Below, piece by piece: positions 1 to 9,583 of a stretch of DNA of 64,000 nt. This DNA comes from Oscillospiraceae bacterium (GTDB lineage Bacteria > Bacillota > Clostridia > Oscillospirales > Oscillospiraceae). The notes beneath the pieces were generated by a model that was given only the letters and a program-made list of their open reading frames with translations, had not been told where the DNA came from and did not search any database. Made by a program: the position numbers and the translations under genes. The first letter of the stretch is position 1. Each line of letters starts with the position of its first letter. The stretch spans positions 1,612,001-1,676,000 of the forward strand of contig AP025582.1 of the NCBI GenBank assembly GCA_022846075.1, written 5' to 3'.

Positions 1-321
1 GTGGCCGCGGACCTGCGTGGAAAGGGCTTTGACCTTGTGGCCGCCGGCTGGCACTGCCGGATGGGGGAGATCGACCTGATCGCCTCCGATGGGCGATACC
101 TCTGTTTTGTGGAGGTCAAGCTGCGCAAGAATGCCCGTTTTGCCCAGGCACGGGAGGCGGTGGACCGGCGCAAGCAGGAGAAGCTGCGCCTTGCCGCCCA
201 GCTCTATCTGGCGGAAAACCCCACCTGGCTCCAGCCTCGGTTTGATGTGGCGGAGGTCTACGCCCCGGAGGGTACCGCCACCCGCCAGCCCAAAATCCAA
301 TATATAGAGGACGCGTTTTGA
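1..321 (+). CDS. YraN/UPF0102 endonuclease-like protein, 5' end cut by window edge
   Basis: The visible 106 codons match the UPF0102 (YraN) family, a small PD-(D/E)XK nuclease-like fold of unknown precise role. The core GEIDLIA segment followed by FVEVK carries the acidic and lysine residues expected of the nuclease-like fold. Family members are about 115-125 aa and begin with a short stretch ending in GE-x-A-A; here the frame is open at base 1, so 10-15 N-terminal residues probably lie upstream and the GTG at base 1 is not a convincing start. The stop overlaps the ATG of the next gene, implying translational coupling. Confidence 0.8.
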   Translation: MAADLRGKGFDLVAAGWHCRMGEIDLIASDGRYLCFVEVKLRKNARFAQAREAVDRRKQEKLRLAAQLYLAENPTWLQPRFDVAEVYAPEGTATRQPKIQYIEDAF

Positions 322-1256
322 TGAGAGTTTTCGACGGACACTGTGATACCATTCTCCGTTGTTATGAAACCGGCGGGGGATTTCGGAAAAACGAGGGACA
401 TTTAGACCTGGAGCGGATGGGAAGGTATGAGAATTACGCCCAGTTCTTTGCCATCTTCGCCTCAAAAGAGGAGGCCGGGGGCAAGCCGCTGTTCCAGATC
501 TTCCAGGAGGAGTACGCCCTCTTCCACCGGGAGATGTCGGCCAACGCCGGCCTGGTGGTCCACTGCCGGACGGCCCAGGAAGCGGAGGCGGCCTGGAAAA
601 GGGGGCGGGCCGCCGCCTTTCTCTCCGTGGAGGGGGCCGAGCTGCTGGACTGCGACCTCCACAAGCTGGAGCGGGCCTGCGAGCTGGGAGTCCGGGCGGT
701 GAACCTGACCTGGAACTACGAAAACACCCTCTCGGGCAGCAACGCCGAGGGGGCCGGCAAGGGACTCACCGAACAGGGAAGGGCCTTCGTGGAGCGGATG
801 CAGGGCCTTGGGATGCTGGTGGACGTGTCCCACCTGTCAGACCCGGGCTTCTGGGACGTGATGGCATTGGCGAAAAAGCCGGTCATTGCCAGCCATTTCA
901 ACGCCAGGGCCCTCTGCGGGCACAAACGGAACTTGACCGACGCGCAATTTACTGCCATAATAGGCAATCATGGAGTGGCGGGTCTCAATATGTGCCCTGA
1001 TTTTCTGGGGGAGGAGCCGGACCAGGACAGAGTGGTGGCCCATATCGAGCACTGGTTTTCCCTGGGGGGAGAGAAAAACGTCTCCCTGGGGGGAGACTGG
1101 GATGGGATCGCCAGCACCCCCCGAGACATCCGGGGCATCCAGGATCTCGATTCCCTGGCCCAGCGGCTCCTGCGGATGAATTATCGAGAGGAACAGGTTA
1201 GGGACCTGTTTTGCAATAACTTGATGAGGGTTGTGAGAGAAGTATGTACTATGTAA
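321..1256 (+). CDS. Dipeptidase, peptidase family M19 (renal dipeptidase type)
   Basis: A zinc-dependent membrane-dipeptidase homologue of 311 aa. The N-terminal HCD (H7, D9) gives the HxD metal pair; downstream SVEGAE, DVSHLSD and ASHFNAR supply the remaining metal and substrate ligands of the M19 fold. No signal peptide is seen, so it is probably cytosolic and hydrolyses dipeptides. The ATG at 321 overlaps the yraN stop (TGATG); a TTG three bases earlier is also possible. Its 3' end overlaps the threonine synthase start by 13 bases, so the genes are co-transcribed. Confidence 0.88.
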   Translation: MRVFDGHCDTILRCYETGGGFRKNEGHLDLERMGRYENYAQFFAIFASKEEAGGKPLFQIFQEEYALFHREMSANAGLVVHCRTAQEAEAAWKRGRAAAFLSVEGAELLDCDLHKLERACELGVRAVNLTWNYENTLSGSNAEGAGKGLTEQGRAFVERMQGLGMLVDVSHLSDPGFWDVMALAKKPVIASHFNARALCGHKRNLTDAQFTAIIGNHGVAGLNMCPDFLGEEPDQDRVVAHIEHWFSLGGEKNVSLGGDWDGIASTPRDIRGIQDLDSLAQRLLRMNYREEQVRDLFCNNLMRVVREVCTM

Positions 1257-2731
1257 GCACCAGAGACAAGCTGAGAAAGACCCCGGTGGCGGGGGCCATC
1301 GCCTATGGTCTGGCGCCCGACGGCGGCCTCTATACCCCGGAGGCCATCCCGACCCTGGCCGGAAACGCCCTGAACACCCTCAAGAGCATGACCTATCAGC
1401 AGCGGGCGGTCTATCTGATGAGCATATATTTGGACAGCTATTCCGCCTCTGAGCTGGCCGGCTTCTGTTCCCGTGCCTACGGGCCGGAAAAGTTCGACGA
1501 CGCCCGGGTGGCTCCGGTCCGCACGGTGGACGAGACGACCTATGCCCTGGAGCTGTGGCACGGGCCCACCTGCGCCTTTAAGGATCTCGCCCTTCAAATG
1601 CTGCCCTACCTGCTTACCGCCGCCCTTCAGAAGGAGGGGGAGCGGAAAACCGCCTGCATCCTGGTGGCCACCTCCGGCGATACCGGCAAGGGGGCCCTGG
1701 AGGGTTTCAAGGACGTGGCGGGCACCCGCATCCTGGTGTTTTATCCCAAGGACGGGGTCTCCGCCATCCAGGAGCTTCAGATGAACACCCAGGAGGGCGC
1801 CAACGTGGGCGTCTGTTCCGTGGTGGGCAATTTTGACGACGCACAGACCGGAGTGAAGCGGATCTTTTCCGACCCGGAGCTGCGGGAGGAGCTGGCCCAG
1901 CGGGGGTTCTTCCTCTCCTCGGCCAACTCCATCAACTGGGGCCGGGTACTGCCCCAGATCGTCTACTATGTCTCCGCCTACTGCGACCTCATGAGGGACG
2001 GAGTGCTGGAGAAGGCGGATAAGCTCAACGTCTGCGTCCCCACCGGCAACTTCGGCAATATCCTGGCGGCGTACTACGCCAAGCAGATGGGGGTGCCCCT
2101 GGGACGGCTGATCTGCGCCTCCAACCAGAATAACGTCCTCACAGACTTCATCCAGACCGGTACCTATGATCGGAACCGGCCCTTCTACAATACCATCTCT
2201 CCCTCCATGGACATTCTGATCTCCTCCAACCTGGAGCGGCTGCTCCACGCCTTCACCTGCGGGGATGCGCCCCAGGTTCGGGATTACATGGACCGTCTGT
2301 CCGCCGAGGGCCGCTATCAGGTCTCCGGGGAGGTAAAGAAGAAGCTGGACCGGGAGTTCGCCGCGGCCTTCTGCGACGATGCCCAGGCCAAGCGGGCCAT
2401 CGCCAAGGTATGGAATGAGAAGCACTACCTCATCGACCCTCACACCGCCGTGGCCATGGACGCCCTGGAGCAGTACCGGGCCAGGACGGGGGACGCCACG
2501 CCCACGCTGGTGGTCTCCACCGCCAGCCCCTTCAAGTTCGGCCCCGCCGTCATGGAGGCCCTGGGGGTGGCGGAGCCCATCCGGGGTTTGGAGAGCATCC
2601 GGCAGCTCAGCGACCTTACCGGCGTTGCCGCCCCGGCGCCTCTGGCCTCCCTGGCCGGGAAGCAGATCCGCTTCTCCGACACCGTGGAGAAGGACCATAT
2701 GGCCGACAAGGTCCGGGAGATGCTGAAGTAA
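1244..2731 (+). CDS. thrC: Threonine synthase
   Basis: A PLP-dependent enzyme converting O-phosphohomoserine to threonine, 495 aa, the length of the long (type I) threonine synthases. The PLP lysine lies in TCAFKDLALQ near residue 110, and the phosphate-binding TSGDTGKG loop follows near 147. The N-terminal YYVSTRD is typical. The start lies inside the preceding dipeptidase gene. The next gene starts on the stop codon (TAATG). The other threonine-branch genes (hom and an aspartokinase) are at the far right end of the window, so the pathway is split. Confidence 0.95.
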   Translation: MYYVSTRDKLRKTPVAGAIAYGLAPDGGLYTPEAIPTLAGNALNTLKSMTYQQRAVYLMSIYLDSYSASELAGFCSRAYGPEKFDDARVAPVRTVDETTYALELWHGPTCAFKDLALQMLPYLLTAALQKEGERKTACILVATSGDTGKGALEGFKDVAGTRILVFYPKDGVSAIQELQMNTQEGANVGVCSVVGNFDDAQTGVKRIFSDPELREELAQRGFFLSSANSINWGRVLPQIVYYVSAYCDLMRDGVLEKADKLNVCVPTGNFGNILAAYYAKQMGVPLGRLICASNQNNVLTDFIQTGTYDRNRPFYNTISPSMDILISSNLERLLHAFTCGDAPQVRDYMDRLSAEGRYQVSGEVKKKLDREFAAAFCDDAQAKRAIAKVWNEKHYLIDPHTAVAMDALEQYRARTGDATPTLVVSTASPFKFGPAVMEALGVAEPIRGLESIRQLSDLTGVAAPAPLASLAGKQIRFSDTVEKDHMADKVREMLK

Positions 2732-3426
2732 TGGCCCTCTATGCCATCGGAGACACCCATCTCTCCCTGGGCGGGAAGAAAGCCATGGACACGTTCGGGG
2801 GCGCCTGGGAGGGGTATGTGGAAAAGCTGCGTCTCGGCTTTTCCGGGCTGACGGAGCGGGATGAGATCGTGCTCTGCGGGGACCTTTCCTGGGGGATGAG
2901 CCTGGAGGAAGCCCTGCCGGATTTTCAGTTTTTGGAGTGCCTATTTCCTGGGAAAAAGTATCTCCTGAAGGGGAACCACGACTATTGGTGGACCACCGCC
3001 AATAAAATGATGAGCTTTTTCAATGACCACGGGCTGGAAAACTTCGCCCTGCTCCACAATAACTGCCAGTTTTACGGGGACGTGGCCCTCTGCGGCACCC
3101 GGGGGTGGTTTTTTGAGGAGGAGGCCGACGGCCACAACGAAAAGGTCTTTCACCGGGAGATCCTGCGGCTGGAGACATCGCTGAAGGCGGCGGGGGAGGC
3201 GGAAAAGCTCTGCTTCCTTCACTATCCCCCCCTCTATCAGGGCTATATCTGCCAGGAGATCGTAGACCTTTTGGAGCTCTACAAGGTAAAAGCCTGCTAT
3301 TACGGCCATCTTCACGGGGGCAGCCACCGGCTGGCCCAGGAGGGACGACGTGGGAGCGTGGAATACCACCTGATCGCGGGGGATTATGTGGGATTTGTCC
3401 CCCAAAAAGTCCTGGATGGGGACTGA
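2731..3426 (+). CDS. Metallophosphoesterase (calcineurin-like)
   Basis: A 231-aa calcineurin-like phosphoesterase. The dimetal motifs appear in order: GDTHLS near the N-terminus, GDLSWG, GNHDYWW, and the C-terminal GHLHGG. No signal peptide or membrane segment is visible. The family includes phosphodiesterases with varied substrates, so the substrate cannot be named. Its start overlaps the thrC stop by one base, making it the last gene of the yraN-dipeptidase-thrC run; the gap after it holds the promoter of tig. Confidence 0.85.
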   Translation: MALYAIGDTHLSLGGKKAMDTFGGAWEGYVEKLRLGFSGLTERDEIVLCGDLSWGMSLEEALPDFQFLECLFPGKKYLLKGNHDYWWTTANKMMSFFNDHGLENFALLHNNCQFYGDVALCGTRGWFFEEEADGHNEKVFHREILRLETSLKAAGEAEKLCFLHYPPLYQGYICQEIVDLLELYKVKACYYGHLHGGSHRLAQEGRRGSVEYHLIAGDYVGFVPQKVLDGD

Positions 3427-3461
3427 AATTGAAAAAGTTCTGTGAATTCCTGAAAAAACGC

Positions 3462-3490
3462 TGGAAATATGACGCTACGTCTGATACAAT
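3462..3490 (+). promoter_or_regulatory. Predicted sigma-A promoter of tig
   Basis: TGGAAA (3462-3467), a 17-bp spacer and TACAAT (3485-3490) lie in an AT-rich patch about 75 bases upstream of the trigger factor start. The -35 matches consensus at 4 of 6 bases. The 139-bp gap shows no other structure. Confidence 0.5.
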
Positions 3491-3565
3491 AAAAAAGATT
3501 TCGTAAACGGGCGCTGCCGGCCAAGAGAGAAGGTAGGGCCTGCGCCGACAGGAGGAAGTACAAAC

Positions 3566-5059
3566 ATGAATGTCAAGAGCGTGGAGAAACTGGAAAAGAG
3601 CATGGTCGCCCTGACCATCGAGGCGAGCGCCGCCGAGCTGGAGGCCGCCGTCGACAAGGTCTACAAGAAGCAGCGGGGCAAGATCATGATCCCCGGCTTC
3701 CGGAAGGGCCACGCGCCCCGTAAGATCATCGAGGCCATGTATGGAACCGACGTCTTCTACGAGGACGCCGTCAACGAGATTTACCCCGACCTCTTCGCCC
3801 AGGCGGCGGAGCAGGAGAAGCTGGACACCGTGGCCTATCCCGAGGTGGAGCTGCAGGACATCAACAAGGAAGGCTTTACCTTTAAGGCCACCGTGGCCGT
3901 CCGTCCCGAGGTCACCCTGGGCGACTACAAGGGCCTGACCGCCCCCAAGGAGACCGTGAAGGTCACCGACAAGGATATTGACGAGGAGCTCAAGCCCTAC
4001 ATCCAGCGGGCCACCAGCATGAAGGACGTGGACCGCAAGGCCAAGAAGGGCGACACCGTCACCATCGACTTCGAGGGCTTCATGGACGGCAAGGCCTTCG
4101 AGGGCGGCAAGGCCGAGGGTCATGATCTGGAGCTGGGTTCCGGCTCCTTTATCCCCGGTTTTGAGGATCAGCTCATCGGCGCCAAGGCCGGCGAGGACAA
4201 GGAAGTGAAGGTCACCTTCCCCGCCGAGTACCAGGCGGAGGAGCTGGCCGGCAAAGAGGCCACCTTTAAGGTGACCGTCCACGCCGTCAAGGAGAAGGTG
4301 GAGCCCACCCTGGACGACGAGTTTGCCAAGGACGTCTCCGAGTTTGAGACCCTGGAGGCCCTTCGCAAGGACCTGGGCGACAAGCTCACCGAGCGCCGGG
4401 AGCGCGCCGCCCGCAGCGCCTTTGAGGAGGCCCTGCTGGACCAGGTGACCGAGAACATGACCGCCGACATCCCCGACGCCATGGTGAATTTCCGGGCTCA
4501 GCGGATGCTGGAGGATTACAGCCAGCGCATCACCTCCCAGGGCATCCCCTTTGACCAGTATTTGGCCATGACCGGACTCACCGTGGACATGCTCAAGGAG
4601 CAGGCCATGGAGGGGGCTCTCCGTCAGGTCAAGACCGACCTGGCCCTGGGTGCCGTCGCCAAGGCCGAGGGGATCGAGGTCACCGACGCCGACATCGACG
4701 CCGAGTGCGCCCGTCTGGGGGAGCAGTACCATATGACCGCCGAGGACGTGAAGAAGGTGGTGCCCCTGGGCGACCTGAAGAACGACCTGACCAACCAGAA
4801 GGCGGCCAACATCGTCTTTGATTCCGCCAAGGCGGGCAAGGCCCCCGCCAAGAAGGCGGCTAAAAAGGCCGAGGACGAGGGCGAGGAGAAGAAGCCTGCC
4901 GCTAAGAAGACCACCGCCAAGAAGGCCGCCAAGGCCGACGAGGGCGAGGAGAAGCCCGCCGCCAAGAAGAAGGCCCCCGCCAAGAAGGCTGAGGGGGAGG
5001 CTGAAAAGAAGCCCGCCGCGAAAAAGACCACCAAGAAAGCGGAGAAGACTGAGGAATAA
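3566..5059 (+). CDS. tig: Trigger factor, ribosome-bound chaperone/prolyl isomerase, with Lys/Ala-rich tail
   Basis: Trigger factor binds at the ribosome exit tunnel and folds nascent chains. The ribosome-docking signature GFRKG sits at residues 44-48, the FKBP-type prolyl isomerase domain spans about 150-245, and the helical C-terminal chaperone arms about 250-420. Unlike the usual ~430-aa protein, this one is 497 aa: from about residue 425 it runs into a low-complexity tail of KKA, AAKK and EGEEK repeats, highly charged and probably disordered. SD AGGAGG at 3551-3556 supports the ATG. It heads the tig-clpP-clpX-lon-ysxC block. Confidence 0.96.
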   Translation: MNVKSVEKLEKSMVALTIEASAAELEAAVDKVYKKQRGKIMIPGFRKGHAPRKIIEAMYGTDVFYEDAVNEIYPDLFAQAAEQEKLDTVAYPEVELQDINKEGFTFKATVAVRPEVTLGDYKGLTAPKETVKVTDKDIDEELKPYIQRATSMKDVDRKAKKGDTVTIDFEGFMDGKAFEGGKAEGHDLELGSGSFIPGFEDQLIGAKAGEDKEVKVTFPAEYQAEELAGKEATFKVTVHAVKEKVEPTLDDEFAKDVSEFETLEALRKDLGDKLTERRERAARSAFEEALLDQVTENMTADIPDAMVNFRAQRMLEDYSQRITSQGIPFDQYLAMTGLTVDMLKEQAMEGALRQVKTDLALGAVAKAEGIEVTDADIDAECARLGEQYHMTAEDVKKVVPLGDLKNDLTNQKAANIVFDSAKAGKAPAKKAAKKAEDEGEEKKPAAKKTTAKKAAKADEGEEKPAAKKKAPAKKAEGEAEKKPAAKKTTKKAEKTEE

Positions 5060-5134
5060 TCCAGACCGGTTTGGGGATACTATGGTGTGTGTTTGTGTTC
5101 TCTGTGTCAATTTGGTAAAGGAGATAAGTCAATC

Positions 5135-5716
5135 ATGAGTTTAGTTCCCTATGTAGTAGAGCAGACCAGCCGGGGCGAGCGTTCTTACGACATCTTTTCC
5201 CGACTGCTCAACGACCGGATCGTCTTCCTGGGGGAAGAGGTCAACGCCACCACCGCCAGTCTGGTGGTCGCCCAGCTTTTGTATCTGGAGGCCCAGGACC
5301 CCGATAAGGAGATCCAGTTCTACATCAACAGCCCCGGCGGCTCCGTTACCGACGGCATGGCCATCTATGACACCATGCAGTACGTCAAGTGTGACGTGTC
5401 CACCATCTGCATCGGCATGGCCGCCTCCATGGGCGCGTTCCTGCTCTCCTCCGGCACCAAGGGCAAGCGCCTGGCCCTGCCCAACGCCGAGATCATGATC
5501 CACCAGCCCTCCGCCGGGACCCAGGGTCAGATCACCGACATGGCTATCCACCTGAAACGGCTGGAGGTCATTAAGAAGCGGATGAACAAGATCCTGGCCG
5601 ACAACACTGGAAAGTCCATCGAGGAAGTCACCGCCGCCTGTGAGCGGGACAACTTCATGTCCGCCGAGGAGGCCAAGGACTTCGGATTGGTTGACAAGGT
5701 CATCTATCAGCGTTAA
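5135..5716 (+). CDS. clpP: ATP-dependent Clp protease proteolytic subunit
   Basis: The serine peptidase that forms the double-heptamer chamber used by ClpX. With the start at 5135 the protein is 193 aa and the catalytic triad falls at S98 (GMAASMG), H123 (MIHQP) and D172, matching the mature E. coli positions within one residue. An in-frame ATG at 5087 would add 16 residues with no family match, whereas the ATG at 5135 has an excellent AAAGGAGAT SD at 5118-5126. A GC-rich stem-loop separates it from clpX. Confidence 0.97.
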   Translation: MSLVPYVVEQTSRGERSYDIFSRLLNDRIVFLGEEVNATTASLVVAQLLYLEAQDPDKEIQFYINSPGGSVTDGMAIYDTMQYVKCDVSTICIGMAASMGAFLLSSGTKGKRLALPNAEIMIHQPSAGTQGQITDMAIHLKRLEVIKKRMNKILADNTGKSIEEVTAACERDNFMSAEEAKDFGLVDKVIYQR

Positions 5717-5731
5717 AATATCCTCTTAAGG

Positions 5732-5759
5732 GGAGCGGGGCCGTTCGCCCCGCTCCTTT
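5732..5759 (+). terminator. Stem-loop between clpP and clpX (weak intrinsic terminator)
   Basis: A perfect 10-bp stem, GGAGCGGGGC (5732-5741) with GCCCCGCTCC (5747-5756), has a 5-base loop and only TTTG after it. The short U-tract suggests partial termination or an mRNA stabiliser rather than a full stop. Confidence 0.5.
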
Positions 5760-5791
5760 GAGTATGAACACCCAAGGATGAGGGAAACATT

Positions 5792-7108
5792 ATGCCGAAA
5801 AACGACGAACATAAATCTGTCCGCTGCTCCTTCTGCGGAAAGCATCAGGAGCAGGTGTCCCGCATTATCGCGGGGCCGGGAGCCTATATCTGCAACGAGT
5901 GCGTCCATCTGTGCATGTCCATTCTGGACGACGCGGAGGATCAGGCGGAGACCTTCAGCCCGGAGGTCCCCGACGCGATCCCCACCCCCAAAGAGATCCA
6001 CCAGGTGTTGGATCAGTATATCATCGGCCAGGACGGCGCCAAGGTGGCTCTGTCGGTGGCGGTGTATAACCACTATAAGCGCATTTACTTCGGCGGCGCC
6101 GACGACGTGGAGCTCCAGAAGAGCAATATCCTTCTGGTGGGTCCCACCGGCTGCGGCAAAACGCTCTTTGCCCAAACGCTGGCCAAGGTGCTGAAGGTGC
6201 CCTTCGCCATCGCCGACGCCACCACCCTCACCGAGGCGGGCTACGTGGGCGACGACGTGGAGAACATCCTTCTGCGCCTGGTGCAGGCCGCCGACTACGA
6301 CGTGGAGCTGGCGGAGCGGGGCATCATCTATATCGACGAGATGGATAAAATCGCCCGGAAGAGCGAAAACACCTCCATCACCCGGGATGTGTCCGGCGAG
6401 GGTGTCCAGCAAGCTCTGCTGAAGATCCTGGAGGGGACCGTGGCCAACGTGCCGCCCCAGGGCGGGCGGAAGCACCCTCATCAGGAGTTCATCCAGGTCA
6501 ACACCAAGAATATCCTCTTCATCTGCGGCGGTGCCTTCGACGGTCTGGAGAAGATCATCGAGCAGCGTCTGGACAAAAAGACCATCGGCTTCGGCGCGGA
6601 GATCAAGAGCAAGGAGGAGCGGAACACCGGCGAGCTCTTTGCCCAGGTCCAGCCCCACGACCTCATCAAGTTCGGCATCATTCCCGAGCTGGTGGGCCGT
6701 CTGCCCGTGGTGACCACCCTGGGCTCCCTGAACCGGGAGCAGCTGGTCCGGATCCTGACCGAGCCCAAGAACGCTCTGGTGCGTCAGTATGAGAAGCTGA
6801 TGGAATACGACGACGTGGAGCTGGAATTCCGGCCCGAGGCGTTGGACGCCGCCGCCGGCAAGGCCATCGAGCGCGGGATCGGCGCCCGCGGCCTGCGGGC
6901 GGTGCTGGAGGACGTCATGGCTCAGACCATGTACGAGGTGCCCTCCGACCCCACGATCTCCAAGGTCATCATCACCGCCGAGAGCGTCAACGACGGGGTG
7001 CCCCCCGAGGTGGTCCACGACCGGGACAAGACGGAGCGGCCCAGGCTGGGCGGCGCCGCCCTCCACTCGGCCCAGGGCGGGACGCCCATGCGGGATACCG
7101 CGTCTTAA
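5792..7108 (+). CDS. clpX: ATP-dependent Clp protease ATP-binding subunit ClpX
   Basis: The AAA+ unfoldase that feeds substrates to ClpP; 438 aa. The N-terminal C4 zinc finger is intact (C12, C15, C34, C37). Walker A GPTGCGKT is at 117-124, Walker [11 protein letters not shown] follows, and the IGF-type loop that docks on ClpP is present as KTIGFGAE. The last 25 residues are a variable tail. It lies directly after clpP, separated by a small hairpin, and before lon, separated by a strong hairpin, so expression may step down along the operon. Confidence 0.97.
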   Translation: MPKNDEHKSVRCSFCGKHQEQVSRIIAGPGAYICNECVHLCMSILDDAEDQAETFSPEVPDAIPTPKEIHQVLDQYIIGQDGAKVALSVAVYNHYKRIYFGGADDVELQKSNILLVGPTGCGKTLFAQTLAKVLKVPFAIADATTLTEAGYVGDDVENILLRLVQAADYDVELAERGIIYIDEMDKIARKSENTSITRDVSGEGVQQALLKILEGTVANVPPQGGRKHPHQEFIQVNTKNILFICGGAFDGLEKIIEQRLDKKTIGFGAEIKSKEERNTGELFAQVQPHDLIKFGIIPELVGRLPVVTTLGSLNREQLVRILTEPKNALVRQYEKLMEYDDVELEFRPEALDAAAGKAIERGIGARGLRAVLEDVMAQTMYEVPSDPTISKVIITAESVNDGVPPEVVHDRDKTERPRLGGAALHSAQGGTPMRDTAS

Positions 7109-7123
7109 ATCATCTAACGAGCC

Positions 7124-7155
7124 GTGGGGCGGGGGAGACCCCGCCCCACTTTTTC
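7124..7155 (+). terminator. Intrinsic terminator between clpX and lon
   Basis: An 11-bp perfect GC stem, GTGGGGCGGGG (7124-7134) with CCCCGCCCCAC (7139-7149), has a GAGA loop and a following run of five T. This is a strong terminator, yet no clear promoter is visible between it and lon, so some read-through is likely. Confidence 0.8.
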
Positions 7156-7175
7156 AAAGGAAGGAAGTGTTTGCC

Positions 7176-9575
7176 GTGGCGGAGGAGAAAATTCCTGTCA
7201 CGATCCCCGCGCTGGCCCTCCGGGGCCTGACCATTTTCCCCAGTATGCTCCTCCACTTCGACGTGAGCCGGGAGACCTCCATCCGGGCGCTGGACGAGGC
7301 CATGTCCAGCAACTCCATGGTGTTCCTGGTCTCTCAGCGGGATCTGGCGGTGGAGGAGCCGGGGGAGCGGGATCTGTTCCACATCGGCACCATCTGCAGC
7401 ATCCGCCAGCTCCTGCGCATGCCGGGGGACAACGTGCGGGTGATGGTGGAGGGCGTGAGCCGGGGGCGGCTCCTGTCTCTGACCCAGACCGCGCCGTACC
7501 TGATGGCGGAGGTCCAGGAATTGGAGCCGGAACCGGCGGGACGCAGAAATGCCCGGACGGAGGCGCTGATCCGCTCCACCTATAATCTCTTTGAATCGTA
7601 CATCGAGCTCTCCTCCCATATGACCTCCGATGTGCTGCTCAGTGTGCTGTCCAGCGATGACCCTGGCTATATCGCCGACTACATCGCCCAGAATATCCCC
7701 ATGCGCACCGAGGACAAGCAGGCCATCCTGGAGGAGATCCACCCCGTTCGGCGGCTGAGCCGGCTCAACCGGTGCCTGCGCAGGGAGATCGAGGTGCTGG
7801 AGGTGGAGCAGGACCTGGAATCCAAGGCCCGCCAGCAGATCGCCGGGACCCAGCGGGATTTTGTCCTGCGGGAACAGCTCAAGGTCATTCAAAGCGAACT
7901 GGGGGAGAATGGGGGAGACGATGAACCAGGGGAGTACCGCCGCCGGATCGCCGCCGCCGATTTGCCCCGGGAGTCCAAGGAGAAGCTGGAAAAAGAGGTC
8001 TCCCGTCTGGAGAAACAGCCCTTCGGCTCTGCCGAGGCGTCGGTCCTCCGGGGATATCTGGACACCTGCCTGGACCTGCCCTGGGGGAAGCGCACCAAGG
8101 ACCGGCTGGACGTGGGAGCGGTGCGGAAGGCCCTGGACGCTGACCACTATGGCCTGGACAAGGTGAAGGAGCGGGTCCTGGAATTCCTGGCGGTCAAACA
8201 GCTGGCCCCGGATCTGAAGGGGCAGATCATCTGCCTGGTGGGCCCGCCCGGCGTGGGAAAGACCTCGGTGGCCCTCTCCGTGGCCAAGGCCACCCGGCGG
8301 AAGCTGGCCCGGGTCTCCCTGGGCGGCATCCACGACGAGGCGGAGATCCGGGGGCACCGCAAGACCTATGTGGGGGCCATGCCGGGACGGATCATCGCCG
8401 CCGTTCAGCAGGCGGGGAGCTGCAATCCTCTGCTGGTGCTGGATGAGATCGATAAACTGGGCAATGACCAGAGGGGGGACCCGGCTTCGGCCCTTTTGGA
8501 AGTGCTGGACCCGGAGCAGAACGGTTCCTTCCGGGATCATTTTTTGGAGATCCCTTTCGATCTCTCCGAGGTGATGTTCATCACCACTGCCAATACCACT
8601 GATACCATTCCCCGGCCCCTGCTGGACCGGATGGAAGTCATCGAACTGCCCAGCTATACCGATGAGGAAAAGCTCCTGATCGTCCGGCGGCATCTGCTGC
8701 CCAAACAGCTGAAACGCCACGGTCTGAAAAAAAGCCAACTCAAAATCAGTGACGGAGCTCTCCGGGCCCTGATCGCGGGGTATACCAAGGAGTCCGGGGT
8801 CCGGCTCCTGGAGCGTGAGCTGGCCTCTGTGTGCCGGAAAACGGCAATGCGCTTAGTCTCAACAGATGTAAAGTCAGTTTCCATAACAGAAAAAGATCTG
8901 GAGCCCATGCTGGGGCCGCGGAAGTTCCAGCCTGAACTGCGGGATCACGCCCCCAGGCTGGGCGTGGTCAACGGTCTGGCCTGGACCAGTGTGGGCGGTG
9001 AACTGCTGGAGGTAGAGGTCAACGTGGTCCCCGGCTCCGGCAAGCTGGAGCTTACCGGGAATTTGGGGGATGTGATGAAGGAGTCCTGCCGGGCCGCCCT
9101 CAGTTATATCCGCGCCCATGCGGGGGAGCTGGGGATCCAGGAGGACTTTTACAGGAAAAAGGATGTCCATGTCCACTTTCCAGAGGGGGCCGTACCCAAG
9201 GACGGGCCCTCCGCCGGAGTGGCGGTCACCACCGCCATGGTCTCCGCCCTTACCGGAACCCCGGTGCGGGGAGATGTGGCTATGACAGGTGAAGTAACTT
9301 TACGGGGAAGGGTGCTGCGAATCGGCGGCCTGCGGGAAAAGACCATGGCGGCTCTGCGGGAGGGGATCCGCACCGTGATCCTGCCGGAGGGGAATCTCCC
9401 GGACCTGGAGGAGATCGACCCGCTGGTGCGCTCCGCTCTGCGGTTTGTTCCCGCCGGGCAGGTGGATGCCGTGCTGGACAGCGCCCTTGTGCGGGAAAAA
9501 GTGAATGCGGAGCTGCCACCCTTGCCGGAGGCGGCGGCCAATATAGTCCAGGGCCAGCGGCCCTGGGCACAGTGA
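7176..9575 (+). CDS. lon: ATP-dependent protease Lon (LonA type)
   Basis: A cytosolic AAA+ serine protease that degrades misfolded and regulatory proteins; 799 aa, normal for LonA. Order: N-terminal substrate-binding domain (about 1-200), coiled-coil linker, AAA+ module with GPPGVGKTS, and C-terminal protease domain with the catalytic serine in PKDGPSAG and the lysine further on. There is no membrane segment, so it is not LonB. A GTG at 7167 is in frame but only one base after the AAAGGAAGG SD (7157-7165); the GTG at 7176 has proper spacing and is preferred. Confidence 0.96.
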   Translation: MAEEKIPVTIPALALRGLTIFPSMLLHFDVSRETSIRALDEAMSSNSMVFLVSQRDLAVEEPGERDLFHIGTICSIRQLLRMPGDNVRVMVEGVSRGRLLSLTQTAPYLMAEVQELEPEPAGRRNARTEALIRSTYNLFESYIELSSHMTSDVLLSVLSSDDPGYIADYIAQNIPMRTEDKQAILEEIHPVRRLSRLNRCLRREIEVLEVEQDLESKARQQIAGTQRDFVLREQLKVIQSELGENGGDDEPGEYRRRIAAADLPRESKEKLEKEVSRLEKQPFGSAEASVLRGYLDTCLDLPWGKRTKDRLDVGAVRKALDADHYGLDKVKERVLEFLAVKQLAPDLKGQIICLVGPPGVGKTSVALSVAKATRRKLARVSLGGIHDEAEIRGHRKTYVGAMPGRIIAAVQQAGSCNPLLVLDEIDKLGNDQRGDPASALLEVLDPEQNGSFRDHFLEIPFDLSEVMFITTANTTDTIPRPLLDRMEVIELPSYTDEEKLLIVRRHLLPKQLKRHGLKKSQLKISDGALRALIAGYTKESGVRLLERELASVCRKTAMRLVSTDVKSVSITEKDLEPMLGPRKFQPELRDHAPRLGVVNGLAWTSVGGELLEVEVNVVPGSGKLELTGNLGDVMKESCRAALSYIRAHAGELGIQEDFYRKKDVHVHFPEGAVPKDGPSAGVAVTTAMVSALTGTPVRGDVAMTGEVTLRGRVLRIGGLREKTMAALREGIRTVILPEGNLPDLEEIDPLVRSALRFVPAGQVDAVLDSALVREKVNAELPPLPEAAANIVQGQRPWAQ

Positions 9576-9583
9576 GGTGAGCT

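Noticed and set aside
1181-2698. 505-codon open frame on the minus strand
   Set aside because: Antisense shadow of thrC; the plus-strand protein is unmistakable.
4835-5059. Lys/Ala tail of trigger factor as frameshift artefact
   Set aside because: Codon use, frame and termination are consistent and the repeats are protein-level (KKA/AAKK); a shifted frame would not give this regular charge pattern.
3020-5110. 696-codon open frame on the minus strand
   Set aside because: It is the antisense shadow of the metallophosphoesterase and tig genes in GC-rich codons, with Gly/Leu/Val-rich non-protein-like composition and no motif.
5087-5134. Upstream ATG giving a 209-aa ClpP
   Set aside because: The extra 16 residues have no family match and the ATG at 5135 has the good SD and places the triad at standard positions.
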